From contig CM046295.1 of the NCBI GenBank assembly GCA_025267735.1, forward strand, positions 15,645,592 through 15,709,591: a stretch of 64,000 nucleotides of DNA, read 5' to 3'. The notes under the pieces are model-generated. The model did not search any database. It was given only the letters and a program-made list of their open reading frames with translations, and was not told where the DNA came from. The DNA is from Mactra quadrangularis (taxonomy: Eukaryota > Mollusca > Bivalvia > Venerida > Mactridae). Positions 34,119-45,590 of this stretch are shown in pieces. The translations under genes were made by a program, and so were the position numbers. Within the stretch, counting starts at the first letter, position 1, and each line of letters starts with the position of its first letter.

Positions 34119-36816
34119 TATACCCCCGCAAACGAAGTTTTCGGGGGTATACTGGAATCACCCTGGTGGTTGGTTGGTTGGTTGGTTGGTTGGTTGGTTG
34201 GATATGTGGTCTGTCCCAAAAAATTAATACATTTGTAGTATGTTTATTTCTTAATGTATTAGAATAGAAGCTGTTATATACCATGATTTAATGGTGTATA
34301 CAAAACTCATGTAACTATAGAAACATACCTCACTTGTTTAAAATAATTAATTGTGTTATATATTTTAAATCTAATTAGATAGCTGTATAGTTTGCTTTTT
34401 TCTCAATAGATTTTTTTCTTATCTTATTTTATAGAATTTGCACAGGCGTTTACAGTTGATTTTTATATGCATGTTATATCAATTCCAATTCAAAATGTCC
34501 GACTTGCGGCTATCTTGAATTTTTTTTTTAGTTTTATTACTGTATGCTTATTTCTCAACAGATTTTTTCTTAACTAATTTAGATAGAATTTTGCACAGGC
34601 GTTCACAGTTGATGTGTACATACACTTTAACTCAATTCCAATTCAAAATGGCGGACTGGTTGTCATCCTTTTTTCAAAATTAATACAGTCTTATATTGAC
34701 TTATTACCATACATATTTTGAAAAGAAGTTGCATACAAGGTCTCACTGATACAGTTGATCAGTATGACTATTCTTCATCAATTTATATTCAATATGGCTG
34801 ACTGGCAGCCATTTTGAATTTTTATTTTTATTTAAATTACTGTATAGTACATGTATGTGTTGTTTTTTTACTCAATTTTAGCCAAATTTCGCTCCAAAGT
34901 CTTTATTGATGTAGTTGACTCGTACATGGATTTACTCTGGATACAAATTCATTATGGCAGACTGGCAGCCATTTTGACTTTGTTTAAATAACTGTATAGT
35001 AAGCTTATTTTATTACCAATTTCTTCTTGCTGAAGTCTGATTGATTTATTGATTGATTAATTGGATTTTACGGCTTATTAATGCAAAAAGGTCATATTAC
35101 GCCACAAACAATTGATGATACTATTACTTTAATAGATAATGAAGATTTTACGTCCTATATTTTATGATAAACATTTATTTCCTTCAGGTTTGGTTTTGTT
35201 TTGGTTTTACGGCGCACCAACACAAAAAGGTCATATCGCGCCGAAAGCAATCAACGACACTATTTATTAAAACGATATTAATGATGTAAAGCTCTGTATC
35301 TTATTATATACATTTATTTCCTTCAAAAAGTTAAGTATCGCATATGATGGTACAGACTCAAAAAGTTCTTTAAGTGAGTTAACTTTAAAGTGTTTGTCAC
35401 GGATGTCTTTAAGATCCTGACAGTCAAGGAGAACGTGTTTGACATAGAAATGCTCATCACAGGGTTTACATTTAGGTGCTTCCTCTCTTGTGAGAAGGTA
35501 TGAATGTGTTAATCTGATATGACCCAATTCTACATCGCGAAATCACTATTTGATCTCGGCGATTAGAAAATATGATGGTAAAGACTCAATAAGTTCTTTA
35601 AGTGAGTTAACTTTAAAATGTTTGTCACGGATGTATTTAAGATCCTGGCAGTCAAGGTGCTTTCTTTCTTTTGAGAAGGTATGAATGTGTTTATATAGTA
35701 TGACCAATTCTACATCTCCTAGTAACTATTTATCTCATTGATCAGCAAATATTATTGACGAAGATGAATCAAGGGTTTATGGCTTTATGTCATGTAACTT
35801 ATTGAATATAGCATTATTCCACATTGTTTGCCATTTTGAATTGCTGAAGTCCATTATGTACTGCTATTTTTATCAAATTCTTATTTTTGAACTTTTTTTT
35901 TATGTATTGATATTTTATCAAATTCATTATGGCTGATTGGCAGTCATTCTGAGTGTTTCTTTTTAATAAGCAAATGATTTGATTTTTTTACAGACTTTGA
36001 GAAAGTTAGCAATTGTTTAAGTTGATGTGCTTGGCGTTTTCTTAAGTGGAATTCAAAATGGCTGACTGGCAGTCATGTTGAATTTTCTAATATCTTGTAC
36101 AGCAAACATCTTTTTTTCTCACCTCATTTTGATAAAATTGTGCTGACAAATTCTTGTTGATGAAATTTTTATATGTATTATTTTTTATGTATTTCAATGG
36201 ACCAACTAATAGCCATCTTGATTTTTTCTGTAATGTTGAGAAGAAAACATCTTATTTCGTTATAGCTACATGAGATTTTAGATATTATTTTAACTTTACT
36301 ACTGTGAAAATAATGATCGGTAATTTAAGCTTTCTTATGGGGTATTTGTGAAATTCTTGATACAAGATATTGTAAATACTAATTGTTTGATTTATATTGT
36401 GTACATTGCTGACTACCATTTTTACAATTGCCTTATTTTTTACTTATTTATCAAAAAATTACAAACACATTCTACATTTTGCTCATCTGGTTACAACATA
36501 CTCATGATGAGTTTTAATGTGATCACTCTTTGTCTGTTGTTCCACTTTACATTCATAATGACCAAATGGTGTTCATTTTCATGTAAAAAATCATTTGAAA
36601 TATGACAACTCTGTTCATTTTGCTTTTTCATAAATCTATAGTGAATTACACCGTAATTTGCTGTTTATTTCCATTTTTGATATTTGCATCCTATTCTTTT
36701 AATGGTTTTTATGCTTCTTACTTCATTTACCCTTTTGGACTTCCACAATGTTGACTTGCTTTTATCTTGAAATGTTGCTGTTGCGGGGGTATTTTCGCCA
36801 CTGGTGGCAGTTCTAG
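34119..36816 (+). mobile_element. pearl/Helentron-like element, family 2, copy A
   Basis: 5' hairpin with arms TATACCCCCG / CGGGGGTATA, a (GGTT)n run at 34163-34200, and a long unique body with several CAAAATGGC...GACTGGCAGCC segments. The 3' end has an inner GCGGGGGTAT, a GCCACTGGTGGC hairpin and a final CTAG. It shares ends with copy B, but its middle contains LINE fragments instead of the 155-bp core. No replicase frame. Confidence 0.75.
35040..35745 (-). mobile_element. non-LTR retrotransposon 3' fragments
   Basis: The minus-strand frame 35527-35267 encodes GHIRLTHSYLLTREEAPKC, then CxxC...H...C (CKPCDEHFYVKHVLLDC). This is the zinc-finger-like tail of RNase H-side LINE ORF2 proteins. 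The 3' untranslated tail follows at 35270-35183 (GCGCGATATGACC, GTGCGCCGTAAAACC). A partial second copy lies at 35555-35745 and a tail-only piece at 35040-35180. Confidence 0.75.
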
Positions 36817-37446
36817 TTATACCAGTTATACATCTAGTTATATTAGTTATAAATCTATTTATATCAGTTATAAATCTAGTTATACCAGTTATACATCTAG
36901 TTATATCAGTTATAAATCTAGTTCTACAGTTATAAATCTAGTTATATCAGTTATAAATCTAGTTATACCAGTTATACATCTTGTTATACCAGTTATACAT
37001 CTAGTTATATCAGTTATACATCTAGTTATATCAGTTATACATCTAGTTATATCAGTTGTACATCTAGTTATATCAGTTATAAATCTAGTTATATCAGTTA
37101 TAAATCTTGTTATATCAGTTATACATCTAATTATACCAGTTATACATCTAGTTATACCAGTTATACATCTAGTTATACCAGTTATACATATAGTTATAAA
37201 TCTAGTTATATCAGTTATAAAACTAGTTCTACAGTTATAAATCTAGTTATATCAGTTATAAATCTAGTTCTACAGTTATAAATCTTGTTATATCAGTTAT
37301 AAGTCATGTTATATCAGTTATAAATCTAGTAATACCAGTTATAAATCTGGTTATATCATTTATACATCTAGTTATACCAGTTATACATCTAGTTATACAG
37401 TTATACATCTAGTTATATCAGTTATAAATCTAGTTATACACCTAGT
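36817..37446. repeat. 21-bp minisatellite, block 4
   Basis: Array resumes immediately after the CTAG end of copy A. Unit variants TCTAGTTCTAC are frequent here. Confidence 0.93.
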
Positions 37447-37709
37447 TATACCCCTGCTTCGAAGAAGAGGGGGGTATACTGTTTTACCATTGTCTGTGCG
37501 TCCGTCAGTCCGTTACAAAATTTCCGTCGCAGTTTTCTCAGCAACTGTAACATGTAGCAGCCTAATACTTTGCATATTGCTTCATCCCATAGTCCCATGT
37601 AGTGTAAAGTGATTTCATGCACCTTGCTCATCTACTTTCTGTTTGTCGCATATTTTTAGATTTTGGCGGGGGTATCACTAGTGAGCATTAGCTCACAGAT
37701 TTACTTGTT
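37447..37709 (+). mobile_element. Helentron-like element, family 1, copy 7
   Basis: Complete copy inside the array (TATACCCCTGC start, ACTTGTT end). Confidence 0.8.
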
Positions 37710-38254
37710 ATATCAGTTATAGATCTAGTTATACCAGTTATACATCTAGTTATACCAGTTATACATCTAGTTATATCAGTTATACATTTAGTTATACCAG
37801 TTATACATCTAGTTATATCAGTTATAAATCTAGTTATATCAGTTATAAATCTAGTTATACCAGTTATACATCTAGTTATATCAGTTATACATCTAGTTAT
37901 ACCAGTTATAAATCTAGTTATATCAGTTATACATCTAGTTATATCAGTTATAAATCTAGTTATATCAGTTATAAATCTAGTTATACCAGTTATAAATCTA
38001 GTTATATCAGTTATACATCTTGTTATACCAGTTATACATCTAGTTATATCAGTTATACATCTAGTTATACCAGTTATAAATCTAGTTATATCAGTTATAC
38101 ATCTAGTTATATCAGTTATAAATCTAGTTATATCAGTTATAAATCTAGTTATACCAGTTATAAATCTAGTTATATCAGTTATACATCTTGTTATACCAGT
38201 TATACATCTAGTTATATCAGTTATACATCTAGTTATATCAGTTATACATCTAGT
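37710..38254. repeat. 21-bp minisatellite, block 5
   Basis: Contains two near-identical runs of about 126 bases (about 37905-38030 and 38071-38195), a recent higher-order duplication. Confidence 0.92.
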
Positions 38255-38512
38255 TATACCCCCGCTTCGAAGAAGAGGGGGGTATACTGTTTTACCCTTG
38301 TCCGTGTGTCCGTCCGTTACAAAATGTCCGTCGCAGTTTTCTCAGCAACTATAACCTGCAGCAGCCTAATTCTTTGCATATTGCTTCATCCCCTAGTCCC
38401 ATGTGGTGTAAAGCGATTTCATGCTCCTTGCTCATCTGCTTCCTGTTTGACGCATATTTTTAGATTTTTGCAGGGGTATCACTAGTGAGCATTAGCTCAC
38501 AGTTTACTTGTT
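38255..38512 (+). mobile_element. Helentron-like element, family 1, copy 8
   Basis: Complete copy inside the array. Confidence 0.8.
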
Positions 38513-38698
38513 ATATCAGTTATATATCTAGTTATACCAGTTATTCATCTTGTTATATCAGTTATAAATCTAGTTATATCAGTTATAAATCTAGTTCTAC
38601 AGTTATAAATCTAGTTATACCAGTTATACATCTAGTTATATCAGTTATACATCTAGTTATATCAGTAATTAATCTAGTTATATCAGTTATACATCTAG
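38513..38698. repeat. 21-bp minisatellite, block 6
   Basis: Short block of about nine units between two Helentron-like copies. Confidence 0.92.
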
Positions 38699-38968
38699 TT
38701 AAACCCCCGCTTCGAAGAAGAGCGGGGGTATACTGTTTGACCCTTGTCCGTCCGTGCATCCGTCTTCTGTCCGTTACAAAATTTCCGTCGCAGTTTTCTC
38801 AGCAACTATAACCTGCAGCAGCCTAATACTTTGCATATTGCTTCATCCCTTAGTCCCATGTGGTGTAAAGCGGTTTCATGCTCCATGCTCATCTACTTCC
38901 TGTTTGTTGCATATTTTTAGATTTTTGCGGGGTATCACTAGTGAGCATTAGCCCACAGATTTACTTGT
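38699..38968 (+). mobile_element. Helentron-like element, family 1, copy 9
   Basis: Start altered to TTAAACCCCCGC; the 3' hairpin has one change (GCATTAGCCCAC). Confidence 0.78.
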
Positions 38969-39571
38969 TATATCAGTTATAGATCTAGTTATACCAGTTA
39001 TACATCTAGTTATACCAGTTATACATCTAGTTATACCAGTTATACATCTAGTTATATCAGTTATAAATCTAGTTATATCAGTTATACATCTAGTTATATC
39101 AGTTGTACATCTAGTTATATCAGTTATACATCTAGTTATATCAGTTATACATCTAGTTATATCAGTTGTACATCTAGTTATATCAGTTATACATCTAGTT
39201 ATACCAGTTATACATCTAGTTATACCAGTTATACATATTGTTATAAATCTAGTAATATCAGTTATAAAACTAGTTCTACAGTTATAAATCTAGTTATACC
39301 AGTTATAAATCTTGTTATATCACTTATAAGTCATGTTATATCAGTTATAAATCTAGTAATACCAGTTATAAATCTAGTTATACCAGTTATACATCTAGTT
39401 CTATCAGTTATACATCTAGTTATACCAGTTTTAAATCTAGTTATATCAGTTATAAATCTAGTTAAACGTACCAGTTATACATCTAGTTATATCAGTTATA
39501 AATCTAGTTATATCAGTTATACATCTTGTTAAATCAGTTATACATCTAGTTATACCAGTTTTAAATCTAGT
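38969..39571. repeat. 21-bp minisatellite, block 7
   Basis: Same unit. Stretches at 39160-39370 parallel those at 37120-37345 in block 4 (AAACTAGTTCTACAG, AAGTCATGTTATATC), indicating block-level duplication. Confidence 0.92.
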
Positions 39572-39833
39572 TATACCCCCGCTTCGATGAAGTGGGGGGT
39601 ATTCAGTTTTACCCTTGTGCGTCCGTCCGTGCGTCCGTTACAAAATTTCCGTCGCAGTTTTCTCAGCAACTATAACATGCAGCAGCCTAATACTTTGCAT
39701 ATTGCTTCATCCCATAGTCCCATAAGGTGTAAAGCCATTTCATGCTCCTTGCTCATCTACTGCCTGTTTGTCGCATATTTTTAGATTTTTGCGGTGGTAT
39801 CACTAGTGAGCATTAGCTCACAGATTTACTTGT
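39572..39833 (+). mobile_element. Helentron-like element, family 1, copy 10
   Basis: Complete copy with small changes (CTTCGATGAAGTGGGG). Confidence 0.8.
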
Positions 39834-40611
39834 TATACCAGTTTTAAATCTAGTTATATCAGTTATAAATCTTGTTATACCAGTTATAAATCTAGTTATA
39901 CCAGTTATAAATCTTGTTATACCAGTTATAAATCTAGTTATACCAGTTATAAATCTAGTTATACCAGTTATACATCTAGTTATACCAGTTATAAATCTAT
40001 TTATACCAGTTATACATCTAATTATACCAGTTATACATCTAGTTATATCAGTTATACATCTAGTTATACCAGTTATACATCTAGTTATATCAGTTATTCA
40101 TCTAGTTATATCAGTTATATATCTAGCTATATCAGTTATAAATCTAGTTATATCAGTTATAAATCTAGTTATACCAGTTATTCATCTTGTTATACCAGTT
40201 ATAAATCTAGTTATACCAGTTATACATCTAGTTATATCAGTTATACATCTAGTTATATCAGTTATACATCTAGTTATATCAGTTATACATCTAGTTATAT
40301 TAGTTATAAATCTATTTATATCAGTTATACATCTAGTTATATCAGTTATACATCTAGTTATATCAGTTATAAATCTAGTTATATCAGTTATACATCTAGT
40401 TATACCAGTTATACATCTTGTTATATCAGTTATAAATCTTGTTATACCAGTTATAAATCTTGTTATACCAGTTATAAATCTTGTTATACCAGTTATAAAT
40501 CTAGTTATACCAGTTATACATCTAGTTATATCAGGTATAAATCTAGTTCAATTATAAATCTAGTTATACCAGTTATTAATCTAGTTATATCAGTTATAAA
40601 TCTAGTTCATT
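39834..40611. repeat. 21-bp minisatellite, block 8
   Basis: Same unit, ending near 40605. Confidence 0.93.
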
Positions 40612-40655
40612 TATTTGTTTGAGGTAATGCCATGTCAACACAATTCAGGTCATTT

Positions 40656-41103
40656 GCAGTTATACATCATGTTATTGCAGTTATACATATTGTTATTGCA
40701 GTTATACATCTTGTTACTACAGTTATACATATTGTTATTGCAGTTATACATCATGTTATTGCAGTTATACGTCTTGTTATTGCAGTTATACATAATGTTG
40801 TTGCAGTTATACATCTTGTTATTGCAGTTATACATTTAGTTATTACAGTTATACATATTGTTATTACAGTTATACATATTTTTATTACAGTTATACATAT
40901 TGTTATTACAGTTATACATATAGTTATTGCAGTTATACATATTGTTATTGCAGTTATACATCTAGTTATTACAGTTATACATATGGTTATTACAGTTATA
41001 CATATTGTTATTACAGTAATTAATCTCGTTATTACAGTTATAAATCTGGTAATTACGGTTTATACATCTTGTTATAACAGTTTTAAATCTTTCTGTTACA
41101 AGT
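40656..41103. repeat. diverged 21-bp array (GTTATTRCAG variant)
   Basis: The period is still 21. The unit shares CAGTTATACAT with the main array but has TTGTTATTG/A in place of CTAGTTATAY. Separated from block 8 by a ~45-base stretch resembling a SINE tail (TTTGAGGTAATGCCATGTCA). Confidence 0.88.
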
Positions 41104-41640
41104 AAGTCGTCTCGTTATTTAGACAGGATTTGTCAATCTTAGGTCCTGAAAGAGATACTGATTTGAGCTTGGTCCAGACTGGATATCCTTTCAAGAAAAT
41201 TTCAAAATCATGTACGTTCGGTTGCTCGAATCTGAGAGCAATCTTAAATGCAAGTCTTTGAATTATTTTACAATGTTTTTATTCATAATTTGATTTTGAT
41301 GTTTTTTTTTCAGGCTATTTGGAAACAGCGTGAGATCAGCAATGTGTGTGATGTCTATTTCTTGTACATTAAATAATTCTGGCCTGCTCGTATTTAACAA
41401 GTCATCTCGGACATTTTGTCCTTGAGATGTTTGTTGCCCAATTACATGTTTTAAAAAATGTGTTACTTTTCTATCAAACTGGGTACGACAAGAGCCAAAT
41501 CCGAACAGGATTTATTTGTTACTATTATATGTACCGAACCAAATATAACAGTGCAAAATTTCTGGGTGTGAATCAGAATGTCATGATGATTTTTAAAATC
41601 AACATTTCCTACTGTTCCTCCCTGACATTTTACTCTAATC
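41104..41640. other. non-coding stretch, no gene seen
   Basis: A TTTTTCAG at 41313 is followed by an open stretch of about 60 bases that does not match WDHD1. Confidence 0.35.
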
Positions 41641-44416
41641 GGGGTGAACCTTAATTTTGGTACGAAATTCTGTGACAAATGATATTGTTACGATTCATCC
41701 ATGAACTTATACCATTATTTTTGAAATTGGATTTTTGGATCTCTCAGCCTTTCTTACCTTGATTATGGTACGAAATTTCCTGGGAAGCATCGAAATTTTT
41801 CTATTACTAAATTTCCACACCTTTATTTGTGGTTCGAGATTTTCTGGGACCAATCTACATGGTTTTATTCGTCCTCGAAATTTTCGCACCATCTTGGAAC
41901 GAATTTACTGTGGGCGAATCGTATCAAGGAACTTTACGTATCAATCGAAATGAGTCAATTTGTCGCAGAATTTACCGACTTTCTTGGGACTAATTGATGT
42001 ACTTCTTCGTCATCTAATTTTCTCATACATTAATTTTGGTACGAAATTTTCTGGGACGAATCTAAACGTTCTTATTCGTCCTCTATCTCATTTTTATGGA
42101 CGGATCGCAATGTTTTTATTCTTCACAGAACTTTGTACTGAAATTTCTCCTAGAATCTTTCAAAAATAAATGTGCGCGAAAATTGGAGGACAAATAAGAA
42201 CATCGATCCGTCCTTGGGAACTTTCGTACCAAAATTATAGTGAAAAGGAACATCACGATTCGTCTTAGTAAATTTCGTACCAAATGAAGGTGCGAAAACT
42301 TTAAGGACGAATCAAAACAATCATGTTCGTCCCTGGAAATTTCTAACCAAAATTAAGATGTGAAAAATCCAAGGAAAAAAGCATTGATTCTACTCAGGAA
42401 ATTCTTAGATGAATATTAACTACGATTCTTCCACATTAAATTCGTGCCATAAAGGTTCGAAAAATTTCGAGGACGAAAACCAGATTCGTCCCAGGAATGA
42501 ACGTACTAAAATAAGGGATGATACTTTTGGTTCGAAATTTTCTGGGACGAATTAAAACGTTTTTATTCTACCATGAATTTTAATTTGGTACGAAACTTCC
42601 TGCGTCTATTTATCTAAGAACTTGTTCTATTATTTTATTACTAAATTCCTATTTCTCTCAGAATCTCAGATTTTCTAACCACTTTAATTCGTCCTAGAAG
42701 ATTTTCTTTTATTTTGGTACACAATTTCCTATGACGAATCGTAATGTGCCATCATATTGGTACGAAATGTCCTTAGACAAAAGGAAATATCTGTCCCAGA
42801 TCAATTTCGTATCCAATTTTGGTTCAAAATTTTCCTTTTGGCGCAAAATGATCTTTTTGTGATGGTGCACCGTTAAACCAACGAATCGTTACGTTTTCAT
42901 TCGTCCTCTATCTCATTTTTGTGAACGAATCGCTATGTTTCTATTCTTCACAGAACTTGGTACTGAAATTTCTCTCAGAATCTTTCTAAAATAAATGTGC
43001 GCCAAAATTAGAGGACGAATAACAACATCGCTTCGTCCTAGGGAACTTTCGTACCAAAATTATAGTGAAAAGGAACATCACGATTCGTCTTGATACATTT
43101 CGTACCACATGAAGGTGCGAAAACTTCGGACGAATTAAAACAATCATGTTCGTCCCTGGAAATTACGAACCAAAATTAAGAAGTGAAATATCCAAGGACA
43201 AAAACCATTGATTCTACCCAGGAAATTTTGTACCTAGGATAGACTTCGATTAGTTTCAATGACTTGTACTTAAACGATGGTACGAAACGTTTTTGATGAA
43301 TATAAACAACGATTCTTCCACAAATCGTGCCAAAATGAAGGTTCGAAAAATTTCGAGGACGAAAACGACAGATTCATCCCAGGAATGTACGTACTAAAAT
43401 TAGGGTTAATACTTTTGGTACGAAATTTTCTGGGAAGAATCAACTTTTTTCTTCCACAAACGTTGCACCTTTAATTTGGTACTATATATTTGCAGAACGT
43501 ATCGTTAAGTTTCTATTCATAACAGAACTAGTTTAGTACCAAAGTTTCTTGGACGAATAGAAATGTATTTCTCCCAGAATCTTTCTTGCCTATCCCTAAC
43601 CCTGATACGTAATATACTCGTTGAACATCATTTTGGTAGGAACGTTTTTGAGTCTAAACGAAATGTCTTTGTCCCAGATCCTTTTTACCCTTCTTTGGTA
43701 CAAATTTGCCTGGACGAATATATAAGTTTTTATTCGTTTTTTTAACATACTCATTTTTTGAGACAACTAAACGGTTTTATTTTTCAAAAAATACAGGAAA
43801 AGGTGTTTTCATTACAGAACCTATAACATCATTTGAAAGTTACAAATCAGGAATTTTCGTATCAAAGTTATGGTGTATAGGAGCATCACGATTCGTCTAT
43901 CTAGGTCGGATTAAAACAATCACATGTATATTCGTTCAAGCACATTTCGTATCAAAATTAAGATGTGAGAAAATTCGAGGACAAAAAACATCGATTCGTC
44001 CCAGGAAATTTTGTACACAATTCAGATAAGAAGGGTTCTAGGATAGACACATTTCGATTCGTCTTAAGGACTGCATACACAAATGATAATACATAAAGGT
44101 TTGTGATTAATAGCATCACAGATTAATAGCATCACAATGATTCTTCCACAGAAAATTCGTACCAAAATACAGGTGCGAGAAAATCGAGAACGAATATAAC
44201 ATTTTGACTCTTCCCAGGAATTTACGTACTTAAATTAGTGTAATTAATTTTGGTACGAAATTTTCCGGGACGAATCGAAACTTATTCTTCCACACAAACT
44301 TTGCACCTTTAATTTGGTACTAAATATTTGTGTACGAATCGTAATGTTTCTATTCTGTTCATCAGTTCAATCATTTTAGTACGAAAGTTCCTTGGACAAA
44401 TCGAAATACATAAAAA
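41640..44416. repeat. diverged ~0.81-kb tandem repeat built from GGACGAAT and TTGGTACGAAAT motifs
   Basis: Short motifs TTTTGGTACGAAATTT, GGGACGAATC and their complements recur in both orientations. The block around GTACCAAAATTATAG...AACATCACGATTCGTC occurs at about 42236, 43051 and (diverged) 43859, spaced about 815 and 808 bases. That gives a little over three units. No protein frame of note. The class of repeat is not known to me. Confidence 0.75.
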
Positions 44417-44674
44417 GCTGCCCAGCTAGCTCAGTTGGTAGCACGCAAGCCTACTGATCGAGGGGACTTGTTTCGATTCCCAGGAGGGGCATACTTTCAT
44501 GGAGCTTCGTCATGAAATTATTTCAACAGCCATTCTCCCACCTATTAATGTATCACGAAAGTACGCGCTTAGAAGTTAGTTAACAGCTCAATCCAGAGAT
44601 TATGCCTTTTCATGAGTGAGTAAATTGACCGAGTGACCTTTAAATGTGTTGCTACGGCGTAAAAACAAACTAAC
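44417..44674 (+). mobile_element. SINE family B
   Basis: Head GCCCAGCTAGCTCAGTTGGT, altered B-box TTTCGATTCCCAGG, body, tail GTTGCTACGGCGTAAAAACA. Inserted in the 0.81-kb array. Confidence 0.87.
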
Positions 44675-45000
44675 GAATCGAAATATGTCTCTTTTCCAAA
44701 TTCCCAGAACCTGTCTTTCCTTTATTTTGGTACAAAATTTCCTGGACGAATCGATGTTTTTACAATCGCCCTCTACCTTTCACTCAATTTTGGTGCGAAA
44801 TTTCATGGCTATTGGTACTTGGCGAAACGAAACGGAACGGAACGAGAGGCACCATATGGGGGGAATGAAATGTAAATCAAACTACTATTTTTGCGCTGTT
44901 CATGTCATTATACCAATTAGGCTCATTCTCTTGTTTCGCAAAGTACCAATACCCACACAGGTATTGGTACTTTGCGAAACGGAACGAGACGAGACAAAAT
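44675..45000. repeat. end of the TTGGTAC array, with a perfect palindrome
   Basis: Array motifs continue to about 44830 (TTTTGGTACAAAATTTCCTG). 44933-44953 and 44960-44980 are perfect 21-base inverted arms (ending GGTATTGGTAC, TTTGCGAAAC) around a 6-base loop. Confidence 0.7.
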
Positions 45001-45073
45001 ATTCGGAACATCCTCGGCCATTCGCTACGAATAACTATTATTCATTCATGAAAGGTCGAGGGTGTTCCGAATG
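45001..45073. mobile_element. 73-bp MITE reduced to its inverted ends
   Basis: ATTCGGAACATCCTCGGCC ... GGTCGAGGGTGTTCCGAAT, flanked by an exact 10-bp repeat GAGACAAAAT (44991-45000 and 45074-45083). Same family as 13871-14219. Confidence 0.8.
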
Positions 45074-45136
45074 GAGACAAAATATACTTATATCAATAAC
45101 GTTATATCAAATAATAGTTCGTTTTGCAAAGTACCA

Positions 45137-45260
45137 ATTCGGAACTCCTCGGCCATTCACTGCAAATAATCTCATCTAATACATAAAATTACATGTATAT
45201 GCAATCGTTAAGGCAATGAGTGATGTTTCAAAATTTACGGACTAAAAACGAAACGTCAAT
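45137..45260. mobile_element. left half of the TTCGGAAC-ended MITE
   Basis: ATTCGGAACTCCTCGGCCAT, then AATCGTTAAGGCAATGAGTG, as in the long form. The right end is not found. Confidence 0.55.
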
Positions 45261-45266
45261 ATTTGC

Positions 45267-45530
45267 CTAAACGAGCATATTGTTGTTTACTTCAACACCG
45301 GTAGTTTCAAATATGTCTGAGATTGATCGCAGTGAATGACCGAGGAGTTTCAAATGTATCGCTACGGAACGTTCTGTAATGTTTTGTGTAATTGAACAGA
45401 CTACAGTTGTTGATGTTTTACGAGTGGGAATATGTGGATGTACTTGATGTTTTACGATTGTGAACGAAGAACAACGGTAATCATGTTTCGACATCGTTCC
45501 AAAAAACAGTTTACATACACATGTGCCCAA
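45267..45530 (-). CDS. uncharacterised open frame, doubtful
   Basis: An 87-codon open frame between MITE remnants. It has no signal peptide, membrane segment or motif I recognise, and no neighbouring exon. Probably chance; listed because it is the longest non-repeat frame in this stretch. Confidence 0.12.
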   Translation of the reverse strand: MGTCVCKLFFGTMSKHDYRCSSFTIVKHQVHPHIPTRKTSTTVVCSITQNITERSVAIHLKLLGHSLRSISDIFETTGVEVNNNMLV

Positions 45531-45590
45531 TGTATGGAAAAAGTCATTTTAGACCAAAAAATATCGAACTTTTATGCGATATACATCTCA

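Noticed and set aside
36348..36605. 85-codon frame and its twin at 62321-62527
   Set aside because: Conserved only because both lie in the shared 3' region of the pearl-like elements. Low-complexity hydrophobic, with no family recognised.
36767..37240. 157-codon frame starting MKCCCCGG
   Set aside because: Starts in the end of the pearl-like element and continues through minisatellite units.
19876..40611. CRISPR-like look of regular repeats
   Set aside because: There are no unique spacers; units are contiguous, and the genome is clearly animal.
40615..41105. Open frames of 74 and 157 codons and a minus-strand MYNCNN repeat frame
   Set aside because: Diverged 21-bp array read in different frames.
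41313..41380. WDHD1 HMG-box exon downstream of the arrays
   Set aside because: Acceptor-like site, but the encoded residues do not resemble an HMG box.
44646..45179. 177-codon open frame on the plus strand
   Set aside because: Spans a SINE tail, array motifs, a palindrome and a MITE, so it is a composite of repeats.
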